From contig NC_003228.3 of NCBI RefSeq assembly GCF_000025985.1, positions 3,596,001-3,660,000 on the forward strand: a stretch of DNA of 64,000 bases. Reading direction: 5' to 3'. Within the stretch, counting starts at the first letter, position 1, and each line of letters opens with the position of its first letter. This stretch comes from Bacteroides fragilis NCTC 9343. GTDB taxonomy: Bacteria; Bacteroidota; Bacteroidia; Bacteroidales; Bacteroidaceae. Below, piece after piece: positions 33,979-42,838 of the stretch. The notes under the pieces were generated by a model. That model was not told where the DNA came from, did not search any database, and saw only the letters and a list, made by a program, of their open reading frames with translations. The position numbers were made by a program, and so were the translations under genes.

Positions 33979-35169
33979 ATGGAACACAAAATCAGCGAAC
34001 CCAATGCCCGTGTAGACGTGGCCGATGTATTGAGAGGACTGGCTGTGATGGGCATCATCATCCTACACAGTATCGAACATTTCAACTTCTATTCCTTTCC
34101 GGACACTGTTCCCTGCGAATGGATGAAATTCACCGACAAAGCTATCTGGAACGGACTCTTTTTTGTCTTCAGCAACAAAGCATACGCCATATTTGCCCTA
34201 CTGTTCGGCTTTAGTTTCTATATACAAGACAACAATCAGCAACGCCGCGGCAAAGACTTTCGTCTCCGGTTCATCTGGCGAATGGCGCTGCTCTTTATCA
34301 TCGGGCAGTTCAATGCAGCTTTCTTTACCGGTGAGATACTGACGATGTACGCCATGCTCGGTCTGATACTTCCCCTGTCCTGTCGTCTCAGCGATCGGAG
34401 CATAGCTATCTTCGCCACTCTGCTCATCATACAACCGATAGACTGGTGCAAAGTGATCTATGCCCTTTGCAATCCGGATTATGTAGCCGGTCCCGGTCTG
34501 GCTTCCCATTACTTCGGAATTGCCTTCGATGTACAGAAAAACGGCACCTTCCTCGAAACAATCCGTATGAATCTCTGGGAAGGGCAACTCGCCAACCTGA
34601 CCTGGGCACTGGAACATGGACGTATCTTGCAGACCCCTGCCCTCTTCCTCTTCGGTATGCTTGTAGGACGTAAGGGATTATTTCTTTATAGCGAACAAAA
34701 CGAGCAGCACTGGCTCAAAGCATTGGGCATCTCGTTAATCTGTTTCTTTCCTCTGTATGGACTGAATAATATGTTGCCGGAGTTTATCACCCGCAACGCC
34801 ATACGGGTCCCTCTGCAATTGATCATCAGCTCTCTCAGCAACCTTAGTTTCATGGTACTGCTGGTCAGCGGACTGCTTATCACTTTTTATCGCATCAAAG
34901 ACCGCAGATTTCTGATGCGCTTCACCTCGTACGGAAAGATGAGCCTGACAAACTATATCGGACAATCCGTCATTGGGTCCCTCCTTTTCTATCACTGGGG
35001 CTTCGAACTAGGACGTTTCCTGGGAATTACTTATAGTTTCTTTTTTGGCATCCTTTTTGTACTTCTTCAAATGGCATTTTGTTCCTGGTGGCTCAGCCAC
35101 TTCAAACACGGCCCCTTTGAAGGTTTATGGAAACGCCTTACATGGATTGGAAACAATAAACGGAAGTAA
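33979..35169 (+). CDS. DUF418-family membrane protein
   Basis: A 396-residue inner-membrane protein with about nine hydrophobic helices. The N-terminal VADVLRGLAVMGIIILHSIE is typical of the YeiB/DUF418 group, and the C-terminal DUF418 part includes FTSYGKMSLTNYIGQSVIGS and GPFEGLWKRLTW. The family is related in plan to acyltransferase-3-like proteins, but its activity is unknown. It lies 23 bp after the porin gene and 3 bp before the TPR gene, so all may share a transcript. Confidence 0.88.
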   Translation: MEHKISEPNARVDVADVLRGLAVMGIIILHSIEHFNFYSFPDTVPCEWMKFTDKAIWNGLFFVFSNKAYAIFALLFGFSFYIQDNNQQRRGKDFRLRFIWRMALLFIIGQFNAAFFTGEILTMYAMLGLILPLSCRLSDRSIAIFATLLIIQPIDWCKVIYALCNPDYVAGPGLASHYFGIAFDVQKNGTFLETIRMNLWEGQLANLTWALEHGRILQTPALFLFGMLVGRKGLFLYSEQNEQHWLKALGISLICFFPLYGLNNMLPEFITRNAIRVPLQLIISSLSNLSFMVLLVSGLLITFYRIKDRRFLMRFTSYGKMSLTNYIGQSVIGSLLFYHWGFELGRFLGITYSFFFGILFVLLQMAFCSWWLSHFKHGPFEGLWKRLTWIGNNKRK

Positions 35170-35172
35170 ATT

Positions 35173-37371
35173 ATGAACGAACAACTTATCAATGAACAAT
35201 ATCAATATATTCTCCGACTGATCGGGCAAAAACGCCTGAAGGAAGCATTAACTCAATTGGAATCATTCCTATGGAAGTGCCCCGAATGGTCGCTCCGTAC
35301 CCGTCTGGAACAAATACAGACTTCGTACAGCTACATGTTGCAATACATGCGCCAGGGCGTAGAAGACCCGGAACGTAGAAAGCTGTATCAGAAACTGCTG
35401 ACCGACACACTCGAGATTACCGACCAGGCGCGTATTACGTTGCTGGACAGCGTATCGAACCATTACTATCACCAGTACCGTACCCGCCTTTCCGAAGAGG
35501 TATCCCCCCTCACTCTGGAGATGCTGATGCATACGCTCGAATCGTTCAATGACGATCTTGCCGTAAGCGGATTCGTCTCAGACCAAAACATGGAGGAAGT
35601 GCTGAAACGCCATGAAGACAGTTTGAAGACTTTGTTTTTGCAAACCTGGACCCATACTAACTGGACTGCGGAAGAAGTGGCGGCCGCACAAGCCATGCTT
35701 CAGTCCGAACTGCTTCCGGTGAACGATCTTTGCCTCTTCACAAGCGCCGTTACCCTCAGTGTGATGGAGTGTTTCGATCTCAAGAAACTCTTGTGGCTGA
35801 TAGATGCTTACCGTCATCCCAATGTACAGGTCAGCCAACGAGCCCTGGTAGGAATTACTTTTATCCTGCATGCCTATTCGCCACGCATCTCTTTCTATCC
35901 GGAGATCAATCTGCGCATCACAGCGCTGATGGAAGAAACTGCATTTGAAAGAGACTTGTTACGCATACATATCCAGATACTGCTCAGCCAGGAGACGGAA
36001 AAAATCGACAAGAAAATGCGTGAGGAGATCATCCCCGAAATGCTGAAAAGCATGTCGCCTATGCGCAACATGAAATTCGGCTTCGAAGAGTCCGACGAAG
36101 AGAAAGATGACACCAATCCTGACTGGGCAGATGCCATCGAGAAGTCGGGGCTAGGTGACAAGTTGCGTGAAATGAACGAATTGCAACTAGAAGGAGCCGA
36201 CGTATATATGAGCACTTTCTCACAACTCAAGAGTTATCCATTCTTCAGAGAGATCTCCAACTGGTTCTATCCTTTCGACAAGCAGCAATCGGATGTGATC
36301 AAAGAGTTCCGTCATCGGGGAAAAGAGGGAGGAAGCCTATTGGAAATCATCCTGCAATCGGGTTTCTTCTGCAACAGCGATAAGTACTCACTTTTCTTCA
36401 CGATGCAGCAATTGCCACAATCGCAGCGGGACATGATGCTGAATCAGCTTACGGATCAGCAGATAGAAGAATTAGCAGACCAGTCGAAAGCCGAAACGCT
36501 AAAGAAGTTCTCCGAACGTCCCGATACGGTAAGCAACCAATATCTGCACGATCTGTACCGCTTCTTTAAACTCTATGCCCGGAGACTGGAATTTCGTGAC
36601 TTATTCAAAGAGTCCATCTGCCTCTACAACGAACCGGATTTGATAGATATTCTATTCAATCCGGAAGCCATGGAAGCCATAGCTAATTTTCACTTCAAGA
36701 AGAAGCACTGGGAAGAAGCCGCCGAAGCCTACGATACGATAGTTGATATGCTTATGGATGAAGAAGAAGCAGAAATCTGCCAGAAGCAGGGCTACTCCTT
36801 GCAGAAACTAAAACGATATGACGAAGCCATCAAGGCCTACCGGAAAGCAGATATCCTGAAATCGAACAACGTATGGACCAACCATCATCTGGGCACTTGC
36901 TATCGCCTCAACAGGCAATTCAAAGAGGCCCTGAAATATTATCGGAAAGTGGAAGAAGTGTTGCCGGAAGATACGAAAGTGATTTTTTACATAGGTAGTT
37001 GTCTGGCGGAAATGTGGAATTTTGAAGAAGCGTTGAACTACTTCTTTAAACTTGATTTTCTGGAGAGTAACTGCGTCAAAGCCTGGCGTGCCATCGGTTG
37101 GTGTTCGTTCATGATCGCTAAACGCGAACAGGCCATGAAGTATTATGATAAAGTGATTGATCAAAGCCCAATGCCGGTAGATTACCTGAACGCCGGTCAT
37201 GTAGCATGGTCTTTGGGAGACGTGGAAAAAACCCTCTCTCTATATACCAAAGCCGCAGAACTATATGGCAGCAAAGAGCTGTTCCTTGAAGTGTTCCGTA
37301 AAGACGAGGAGATTATCACAAGCAAAGGAGTCACCCTGGATGACATTCCCTTGGTTCTCGATCTGATTTAA
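35173..37371 (+). CDS. Large TPR-repeat cytoplasmic protein
   Basis: The 732-residue protein has no signal peptide or membrane helix. Residues ~1-470 are helical with no recognised domain. The C-terminal third has tetratricopeptide repeats, for example HWEEAAEAYDTIVDML, YDEAIKAYRKADILKSNNVW, FKEALKYYRKVEEVLPED and REQAMKYYDKVIDQSPMPVD. TPR units bind protein partners, which are unknown here. It follows the DUF418 gene by 3 bp and is followed by a terminator. Confidence 0.85.
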   Translation: MNEQLINEQYQYILRLIGQKRLKEALTQLESFLWKCPEWSLRTRLEQIQTSYSYMLQYMRQGVEDPERRKLYQKLLTDTLEITDQARITLLDSVSNHYYHQYRTRLSEEVSPLTLEMLMHTLESFNDDLAVSGFVSDQNMEEVLKRHEDSLKTLFLQTWTHTNWTAEEVAAAQAMLQSELLPVNDLCLFTSAVTLSVMECFDLKKLLWLIDAYRHPNVQVSQRALVGITFILHAYSPRISFYPEINLRITALMEETAFERDLLRIHIQILLSQETEKIDKKMREEIIPEMLKSMSPMRNMKFGFEESDEEKDDTNPDWADAIEKSGLGDKLREMNELQLEGADVYMSTFSQLKSYPFFREISNWFYPFDKQQSDVIKEFRHRGKEGGSLLEIILQSGFFCNSDKYSLFFTMQQLPQSQRDMMLNQLTDQQIEELADQSKAETLKKFSERPDTVSNQYLHDLYRFFKLYARRLEFRDLFKESICLYNEPDLIDILFNPEAMEAIANFHFKKKHWEEAAEAYDTIVDMLMDEEEAEICQKQGYSLQKLKRYDEAIKAYRKADILKSNNVWTNHHLGTCYRLNRQFKEALKYYRKVEEVLPEDTKVIFYIGSCLAEMWNFEEALNYFFKLDFLESNCVKAWRAIGWCSFMIAKREQAMKYYDKVIDQSPMPVDYLNAGHVAWSLGDVEKTLSLYTKAAELYGSKELFLEVFRKDEEIITSKGVTLDDIPLVLDLI

Positions 37372-37392
37372 AACAAAAAAGAAAAACAGAAT

Positions 37393-37455
37393 GATCAGAG
37401 TGTGGCAGGAGTTGATCACTAATTAACAGATTCCTGAGGCACTCTGATCTTTTTT
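37393..37455 (+). terminator. Terminator after the TPR gene
   Basis: GATCAGAGTG (37393-37402) pairs with CACTCTGATC (37440-37449), followed by a six-T run. It ends the possible solute-binding/porin/DUF418/TPR transcript. Confidence 0.75.
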
Positions 37456-37616
37456 AATAACCCGCTTATTATCATCCATCTGACAACGTAGCATACCCGT
37501 TAAAGCTTCCCCTGCAAAAAATAATTTGAAAATAATTTCATATCCGTGCAACTTAATACGATTCCATCACGTCTAATAGACAAAGAAAGATATAAACTAA
37601 CTAAACAATAAAGGAT

Positions 37617-38126
37617 ATGAAAACAATTACATTTTTCAAAAGAGTATTAGCTTCTGCTGCATTAGTTTCAGTATGCGGATTCGCATGTGCAACCAACAAT
37701 GGAAAACAGTTTATCCATAACGATACGATGGAAGGAGGAAAGTTGGTTTGCCGTGAAATATATGCAATGAACGATGCCGCCTCAGGCATACTGAATCCGG
37801 TAAAGATGTATAAATACAGCTACGATACCGATCAACAGAAAACAGTGAAATCCACCTATGCATGGAACATATTCAAGAACACTTGGGAAACAGAATCGAG
37901 GACCGTAATCTCCCGGTACGAGACCGAAACATCGGTGGAGTATTCTGTATGGAATAAAGAAAAAGGATCATTCGATCTATCAAAAAAATATATATACATA
38001 ACTGACAATAACAATCAACTGATTGCCCAATATGCATACAAAATGAACTCCCGCACCAATCAATGGATATTAGAGAAAGACGCCTTGACACCCATTTACG
38101 AGAACATCTACGCAACAACCCGTTAA
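37617..38126 (+). CDS. DUF3836-like secreted protein
   Basis: A 169-residue protein with a signal peptide (FFKRVLASAALVSVCGFACA) and a small beta-rich body with repeated Tyr/Trp phrases (KMYKYSYDTDQQKTV, YAWNIFKNTWETES, MNSRTNQWILEKD). This looks like the DUF3836 proteins common in Bacteroides, of unknown function, which occur in multiple copies in these genomes. It stands alone, with a long upstream region and no adjacent partner. Confidence 0.7.
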   Translation: MKTITFFKRVLASAALVSVCGFACATNNGKQFIHNDTMEGGKLVCREIYAMNDAASGILNPVKMYKYSYDTDQQKTVKSTYAWNIFKNTWETESRTVISRYETETSVEYSVWNKEKGSFDLSKKYIYITDNNNQLIAQYAYKMNSRTNQWILEKDALTPIYENIYATTR

Positions 38127-38449
38127 CGGAGCCCCTCGGATGCAGGGAAAGTCAAACACCACAATCGGATGAACCGGAACGTAAAAGGAAAAAACCGGAT
38201 CCGGAAGTTGGCAAAAGAACAATTATCCTATGTTCTCTTTATCGAAACATTGTCAGCCCCCCAAACGATCAATCAAGACATACTATTGGTAATCAACCGA
38301 CTGAGCAATCTTGAAAGCTAACGGTAGAAAGTTTGTTTTAACACAGTGTTAAAGTTAGTGCTTTGGATATAAACAACAAGTCTTTGATACATCAAAGACT
38401 TGTTGTTTATATCCGGAAAAGTAAAAATGAAAATTATGAATTAACAATG
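38127..38449. other. 323-bp gap between DUF3836 and GH16 genes
   Basis: No credible gene is present. An 83-codon frame (38063-38314) overlaps the DUF3836 end and has no family features. The only clear element is the 24-bp hairpin at 38365-38414. Confidence 0.5.
38365..38414. terminator. 24-bp perfect inverted repeat, bidirectional terminator
   Basis: 38365-38388 and 38391-38414 are exact reverse complements with a 2-nt centre (AC). It lies between the convergent DUF3836 and GH16 genes, which suggests termination of both, although no long T run follows on either side. Confidence 0.6.
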
Positions 38450-39289
38450 TTAACGTCCCCTAGGCTGACTCACTTTTACCCAGTCAATCTCCATCTTTGC
38501 AGGCAATTCACTATCCATTATAGTACCGGGCCAAGTTCCGGGACCACCCAAGGCATAATTTAAAATCAAATAAAAAGAGGTGTCGAACGGCCACTGCTTT
38601 TTGACGCTCTCATCAGCCAAGTGCAAGTTAGGATAAACTAAAGTAGTAGCTCCATTCACCTTAAAAGTAAGAGCTTCGGGAGTCCACTCGATACCAAATA
38701 TATTGAATTGCCCTTTATTGTAAGACACTGTTTTTGTCGGAACAGGCTTAGTGAATCCCAGATCATTTTTATAATGACTGTGAATTGTCTGATATACAAT
38801 GCCATCATGATTCAACTGTTCCATAATATCTATTTCACCGCAAGCAGGCCATCCACTGTAAACGGGTTTGGCAGGCATCATCCAGATGGCAGGCCATCCG
38901 CCCTTTGCCGTCTTGGTGAAACGGGCGCATATCTCTATCTTACCATATTGAAATTCCGCTTTACCCAATGATTGCACTCCTCCTGTCTTATATACTCCGT
39001 TCACTTTTTCGGCAACCAACACTAATTTTCCATCGTGTACATAAGCCTGATCATAGCTTTCGGATAAATATTTGCTCCAGGCCGGGCTTCCCTTCTTACA
39101 CAAACTCCATTTATTTCTATCAGGAATACTATCTACCTGGTTGAAATCATCTTGGAAAACGATCTTCTCCGAAACTGCATCCGCCCTTGTCAGAGGCGCA
39201 TCGATCATTGAATCATCAGAAGACGAACAAGCATGGAAGAAAAGTGCCGATATGGCAACACTGCATGATAAGACAAGAAATCTTTTCAT
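38450..39289 (-). CDS. GH16 endo-glycanase lipoprotein
   Basis: The 279-residue enzyme belongs to the laminarinase/licheninase/agarase superfamily that cuts beta-1,3- or beta-1,4-glycans. The catalytic motif E-x-D-x-x-E is at Glu152-Asp154-Glu157 (GEIDIMEQL), with GGWPAIWMMP before it. The signal peptide ends at FFHAC (Cys21) and is followed by SSSDD, similar to the acidic lipoprotein export signal of Bacteroides surface lipoproteins, so it may face outward. It is not next to a SusCD pair. The substrate cannot be set by eye; mucin-active GH16 enzymes are one possibility in this genus. Confidence 0.92.
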   Translation of the reverse strand: MKRFLVLSCSVAISALFFHACSSSDDSMIDAPLTRADAVSEKIVFQDDFNQVDSIPDRNKWSLCKKGSPAWSKYLSESYDQAYVHDGKLVLVAEKVNGVYKTGGVQSLGKAEFQYGKIEICARFTKTAKGGWPAIWMMPAKPVYSGWPACGEIDIMEQLNHDGIVYQTIHSHYKNDLGFTKPVPTKTVSYNKGQFNIFGIEWTPEALTFKVNGATTLVYPNLHLADESVKKQWPFDTSFYLILNYALGGPGTWPGTIMDSELPAKMEIDWVKVSQPRGR

Positions 39290-39656
39290 AATACTAAGAT
39301 TTTAGAGTTAAACATAAAATTACTAATAAGCAACAAACCGTATATTTATTTAGTTCATCGTCCCCCATTGTTTTTTTATACAATCTGATAGAGATGACAA
39401 ATCTGTCCGATTAGAATTTATGTAAGTATCAATAAAGTATCGTGTTGTCTATCCCATTCAAAGTCGTCGGCTATGAAGCCAACGCTATTTCCCCTTCCGA
39501 AAGAGGGAAAGCGAGACCGGGCACGTGCGTACCACACAATTAACATTCTTTAATCGATTGTGCGTAGGGAGATCAGACCATTTCACTGTCATCTTAATAA
39601 ACGATCTCAAGAAGATATATAAAGAACCCCTAAACCCAAAACATGAATAAAAACTA
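39290..39656. other. 367-bp leader region of the dlt-like cluster, possible structured RNA
   Basis: No gene is seen. A strong hairpin can form at about 39489-39520, with CGCT/AGCG outside and TTTCCC/GGGAAA inside. It is followed by CACAAT (39535-39540) facing ATTGTG (39557-39562). The two structures lie upstream of the adenylation gene and could be a structured 5' leader or a small RNA. Confidence 0.35.
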
Positions 39657-41177
39657 ATGGATATGACAACATCTTCCCAGAAGGATATTATCAATGATAT
39701 TCTTTCCGCCATGCAATGTTATCCCGAAAACGAAGCATTCATTATTGACGATAAACATTATACTTATGCCCAACTCGGTGAAATAACAGCTTCTATCACC
39801 CATTCGCTATCAGAAATAAAAGATGAAAAAATCGGAATCGTAGCGGAAAACCGGATTGAAACCTATGCTGCTATTCTGGCAGTACTAGCCGGCGGAAAGA
39901 CCTATGTTATCCTGCATCCTGCCTACCCGGAAGAGCGTAATCTCAAAATAGCCGCTCTGGCCGGACTGCGTACTTTGCTCTGTACAAGTGACACTGACCG
40001 GTCAGCATTCGGCACCGGACACTTCAGAATCATCGATACGGACCGGCTACCGGGAAAAGCACAGTCAGAACAACAGTCTCATTCATCGAACGAAGAAAGG
40101 AACGCTTATATCATTTTTACATCGGGAAGCACAGGCGAGCCCAAAGGAGTGCCCATCACACGGGCTAACTTGAACGCCTTTTACCGGGCATACAGTTTGC
40201 TCGACTGGAATCTGGATGAACATGATCGCATGTTGCAAATGTTCGAACTTACATTCGATGTATCCGTAGTATCCTTACTGTATCCTCTTACTTTAGGTGC
40301 TGCCGTTTATACGGTAGGCCATCAGGATGTAAAGCACTTCAAGGTGTTTGAACTTCTGGAGAAGTATCAACTGACCTTTGCCACTGTCACTCCCTCACTG
40401 CTACAACTCCTTTCACCCTACTTCGATGAAATCAATCTGCCCTCTCTGAAATATCTGGGAGTATCGGCAGAAGCATCGCAAACCGAGCTGTTGGAGCGAT
40501 TCAGAAAATCGGTACCCAACGCAACGTTCATCAACCTATACGGACCGACCGAGGCTACGATTTACTGCACCTGTTACCGTATTCCGGCTTCGGACAAATG
40601 CAAGCATTACAACGGAATGGTGGCTATCGGAAAACCATTTCCCGGCATCCGCGCCATCATTGCCGACGAAGAAGGAAACGAGCTACCTCAAGGAGAGACG
40701 GGAGAACTTTGGGTATCCGGCCGGCAGGTAATGAAAGGTTATCTGGACGACCCGGAAAAATCGGCATTGGTTCTGATACACCGTCCCGACGGACAAATCT
40801 ATTACCGGACCGGAGACTTGTGTATTCTGGATAGCGACGGGGATATTATTTATTGCGGACGTAAAGACTATCAGGTGAAAATACAGGGTTTCAGGATAGA
40901 ACTGAGTGAAATAGAATATACTGCCCAGTCGTTTTTCAAGACTCCCTGCAGCGTGGCTGCCGTTCCGTTGCTCTGCGACGGAATCTGTAACGAATTACAT
41001 CTGGCCGTCGAGACAACTGAATGTACCCAAAGCGCATTGATAGAATATCTGAAAGAAAAGCTGCCCAAATACATGCTGCCGAAGCAGATTCATTGTATTT
41101 CCCAATTTCCGGTGACCAATAGTAATAAAACAGACCGTAAAAAGATTGCCGAACTGATAAAAGAGAAGAAACTCTAA
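39657..41177 (+). CDS. DltA-like adenylation enzyme (amino acid-carrier protein ligase)
   Basis: The 506-residue AMP-forming ligase should activate an amino acid and load it on the carrier protein encoded next. Core motifs are IIFTSGSTGEPKGVPITRAN (A3), INLYGPTEATIYCTCYRIP (A5), YYRTGDLCILDSDGDIIYCG (A7-A8) and NKTDRKKIAELI (A10 Lys). The arrangement and length match DltA, the D-alanine-activating enzyme. A single adenylation domain without condensation domains argues against a peptide synthetase. The next gene is 14 bp downstream. The substrate amino acid is inferred, not proven. Confidence 0.88.
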   Translation: MDMTTSSQKDIINDILSAMQCYPENEAFIIDDKHYTYAQLGEITASITHSLSEIKDEKIGIVAENRIETYAAILAVLAGGKTYVILHPAYPEERNLKIAALAGLRTLLCTSDTDRSAFGTGHFRIIDTDRLPGKAQSEQQSHSSNEERNAYIIFTSGSTGEPKGVPITRANLNAFYRAYSLLDWNLDEHDRMLQMFELTFDVSVVSLLYPLTLGAAVYTVGHQDVKHFKVFELLEKYQLTFATVTPSLLQLLSPYFDEINLPSLKYLGVSAEASQTELLERFRKSVPNATFINLYGPTEATIYCTCYRIPASDKCKHYNGMVAIGKPFPGIRAIIADEEGNELPQGETGELWVSGRQVMKGYLDDPEKSALVLIHRPDGQIYYRTGDLCILDSDGDIIYCGRKDYQVKIQGFRIELSEIEYTAQSFFKTPCSVAAVPLLCDGICNELHLAVETTECTQSALIEYLKEKLPKYMLPKQIHCISQFPVTNSNKTDRKKIAELIKEKKL

Positions 41178-41191
41178 AAACAATAATAAAT

Positions 41192-41434
41192 ATGAATCGA
41201 GAAGAAGTATTAAAACAACTACAAAGCATTTTCCGTGATATCTTAAAAAAGGACAACGTATGTATCGACGAATCATCTACCTCAAAAGATGTAGATGGCT
41301 GGGACTCGCTGACCCACATGCAAATTATAGCTCAAATCGAGAAACATTTCGGAGTACGTTTCAATTTCAGGGAGGTCATTAAGTTCAAGAATGTCGGCGA
41401 TTTGTGCAGTGCCTTATTAACCAAAATGGAATAA
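41192..41434 (+). CDS. Acyl carrier protein, DltC-like
   Basis: The 80-residue carrier has the phosphopantetheine site Ser39 in VDGWDSLTHMQI. The start MNREEVLKQLQSIFRDILKK and the C-terminal FREVIKFKNVGDLCSAL fit PP-binding proteins. Its place between an adenylation enzyme and an MBOAT gene makes it the likely D-alanyl or aminoacyl carrier. It lies 3 bp before the MBOAT gene. Confidence 0.9.
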   Translation: MNREEVLKQLQSIFRDILKKDNVCIDESSTSKDVDGWDSLTHMQIIAQIEKHFGVRFNFREVIKFKNVGDLCSALLTKME

Positions 41435-41437
41435 ACG

Positions 41438-42820
41438 ATGCAGTTCCTCTCTTTTAATTTCCTGGCCCTGTTTACCCTCTGTTTCTTCCTCTACTATGCA
41501 GTCAAAGGCCGTGCCCGCAACCTTATACTACTGGTAACCAGTTGTATTTTCATCGGATGGTACTATCTGCCTTTCCTGTTGACGGCAGTAGTGGTAGCAC
41601 TGTTCACCTTCTTTTGGGCACAATGGATGGAAAGCAGGGCAAAAGCCGGAAAAAAGACCAAACCCGTCTATATCGCAGGAATCATCGCCCTGATCGGCGG
41701 ATGGCTCCTTCTTCATGGCACGGTCATAGATGATATCATCTTTCCACTCGGGATGTCATTTTACACATTTCAAGCCATCAGTTATCTGACAGACGTGTAC
41801 TGGCAAGAGCAACGCAGCGAAAGAAACTGGGTGGATTTCCTGATCTATATGCTTTTCTTCATGAAGTTTCTCTCCGGCCCTATCGAACGGGGTGGAGACC
41901 TGTTGCCACAATTGAAAGATCCCCGCCCGTTCATCTACTCAAACGCGGTGACCGGACTGAAATATATTTTACTCGGACTGATCAAGAAACTGCTGATAGC
42001 CAATCAGATCTCCCCACAAACAGATGTCATGTTTCATTCGATTCATGACCTCTCGGGTGTACAACTGCTAATGACTTGCCTACTCTACCCTATCGAACTG
42101 TATGCCGATTTTTCGGGTTATACGGATATTGCTATCGGAGGGGCCTATATGTTCGGCATCAAGTTGTCTCCTAACTTCAACCGCCCGTTTGCAGCACGCT
42201 CGACTGCCGACTTCTGGCGCTGTTGGCACATGTCACTCTCCTTCTGGGTACGCGATTATCTCTATGTACCGCTAACCGCCGGTACCCGTAACTGGGGACA
42301 GTGGGGAATCTACTTCAGCCTCCTCATCACCTTTCTCGCATTGGGTTTGTGGCATGGGGCCGGATTGACTTTCGCCATATACGGCCTGATTCAGGGTGTC
42401 CTTATCTGCTGGGAAATGAAAACAGCTGCTTTCCGCAATAATCTGCCCCAATATATAGGAAAATATGCGGCCGACAGCTTGCTGATTGTCCGGACTTATC
42501 TATTGTTCGCACTCTCGCTTATATTCTTTCGTGTACAATCGCTGAGCGATGCCTGGTATTTCTTACGGAACATCTCGTTCGAGGTACATTCTTCCTGGAA
42601 AGAAATGAACATCGGCATACGCGATCATAATTGCATCGTAGCAGGTTCGGCCCTATTACTAGTATTGATCTACGAATATTATGCATCTAAGTACAACCTG
42701 ATGGAAACACTTGAACGCCAACCCGCATGGTTACGGTGGAGTGTCTACTATCTGTTGGTATTCGCTCTGCTGATGTTAGGCAAATTTGACACGGAAACTT
42801 TCATCTATTTACAATTTTAA
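41438..42820 (+). CDS. MBOAT acyltransferase, DltB/AlgI-like
   Basis: The 460-residue membrane O-acyltransferase has about ten membrane helices. The family hallmarks are FWRCWHMSLSFWVRDYLYVP (His264) and ALGLWHGAGLTFAIYG, whose His306 is the invariant residue. The N-terminus MQFLSFNFLALFTLCFFLYY is typical of this group. Such proteins pass an acyl group across the inner membrane, from a carrier thioester in Dlt systems. The gene is 3 bp after the carrier and 18 bp before the next gene. Confidence 0.93.
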   Translation: MQFLSFNFLALFTLCFFLYYAVKGRARNLILLVTSCIFIGWYYLPFLLTAVVVALFTFFWAQWMESRAKAGKKTKPVYIAGIIALIGGWLLLHGTVIDDIIFPLGMSFYTFQAISYLTDVYWQEQRSERNWVDFLIYMLFFMKFLSGPIERGGDLLPQLKDPRPFIYSNAVTGLKYILLGLIKKLLIANQISPQTDVMFHSIHDLSGVQLLMTCLLYPIELYADFSGYTDIAIGGAYMFGIKLSPNFNRPFAARSTADFWRCWHMSLSFWVRDYLYVPLTAGTRNWGQWGIYFSLLITFLALGLWHGAGLTFAIYGLIQGVLICWEMKTAAFRNNLPQYIGKYAADSLLIVRTYLLFALSLIFFRVQSLSDAWYFLRNISFEVHSSWKEMNIGIRDHNCIVAGSALLLVLIYEYYASKYNLMETLERQPAWLRWSVYYLLVFALLMLGKFDTETFIYLQF

Positions 42821-42838
42821 CCGAAACCCTTTACGCGC

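Noticed and set aside
38063..38314. 83-codon frame overlapping the DUF3836 gene end
   Set aside because: Charged, low-complexity translation, with no family and no own promoter; overlap with a better-supported gene.
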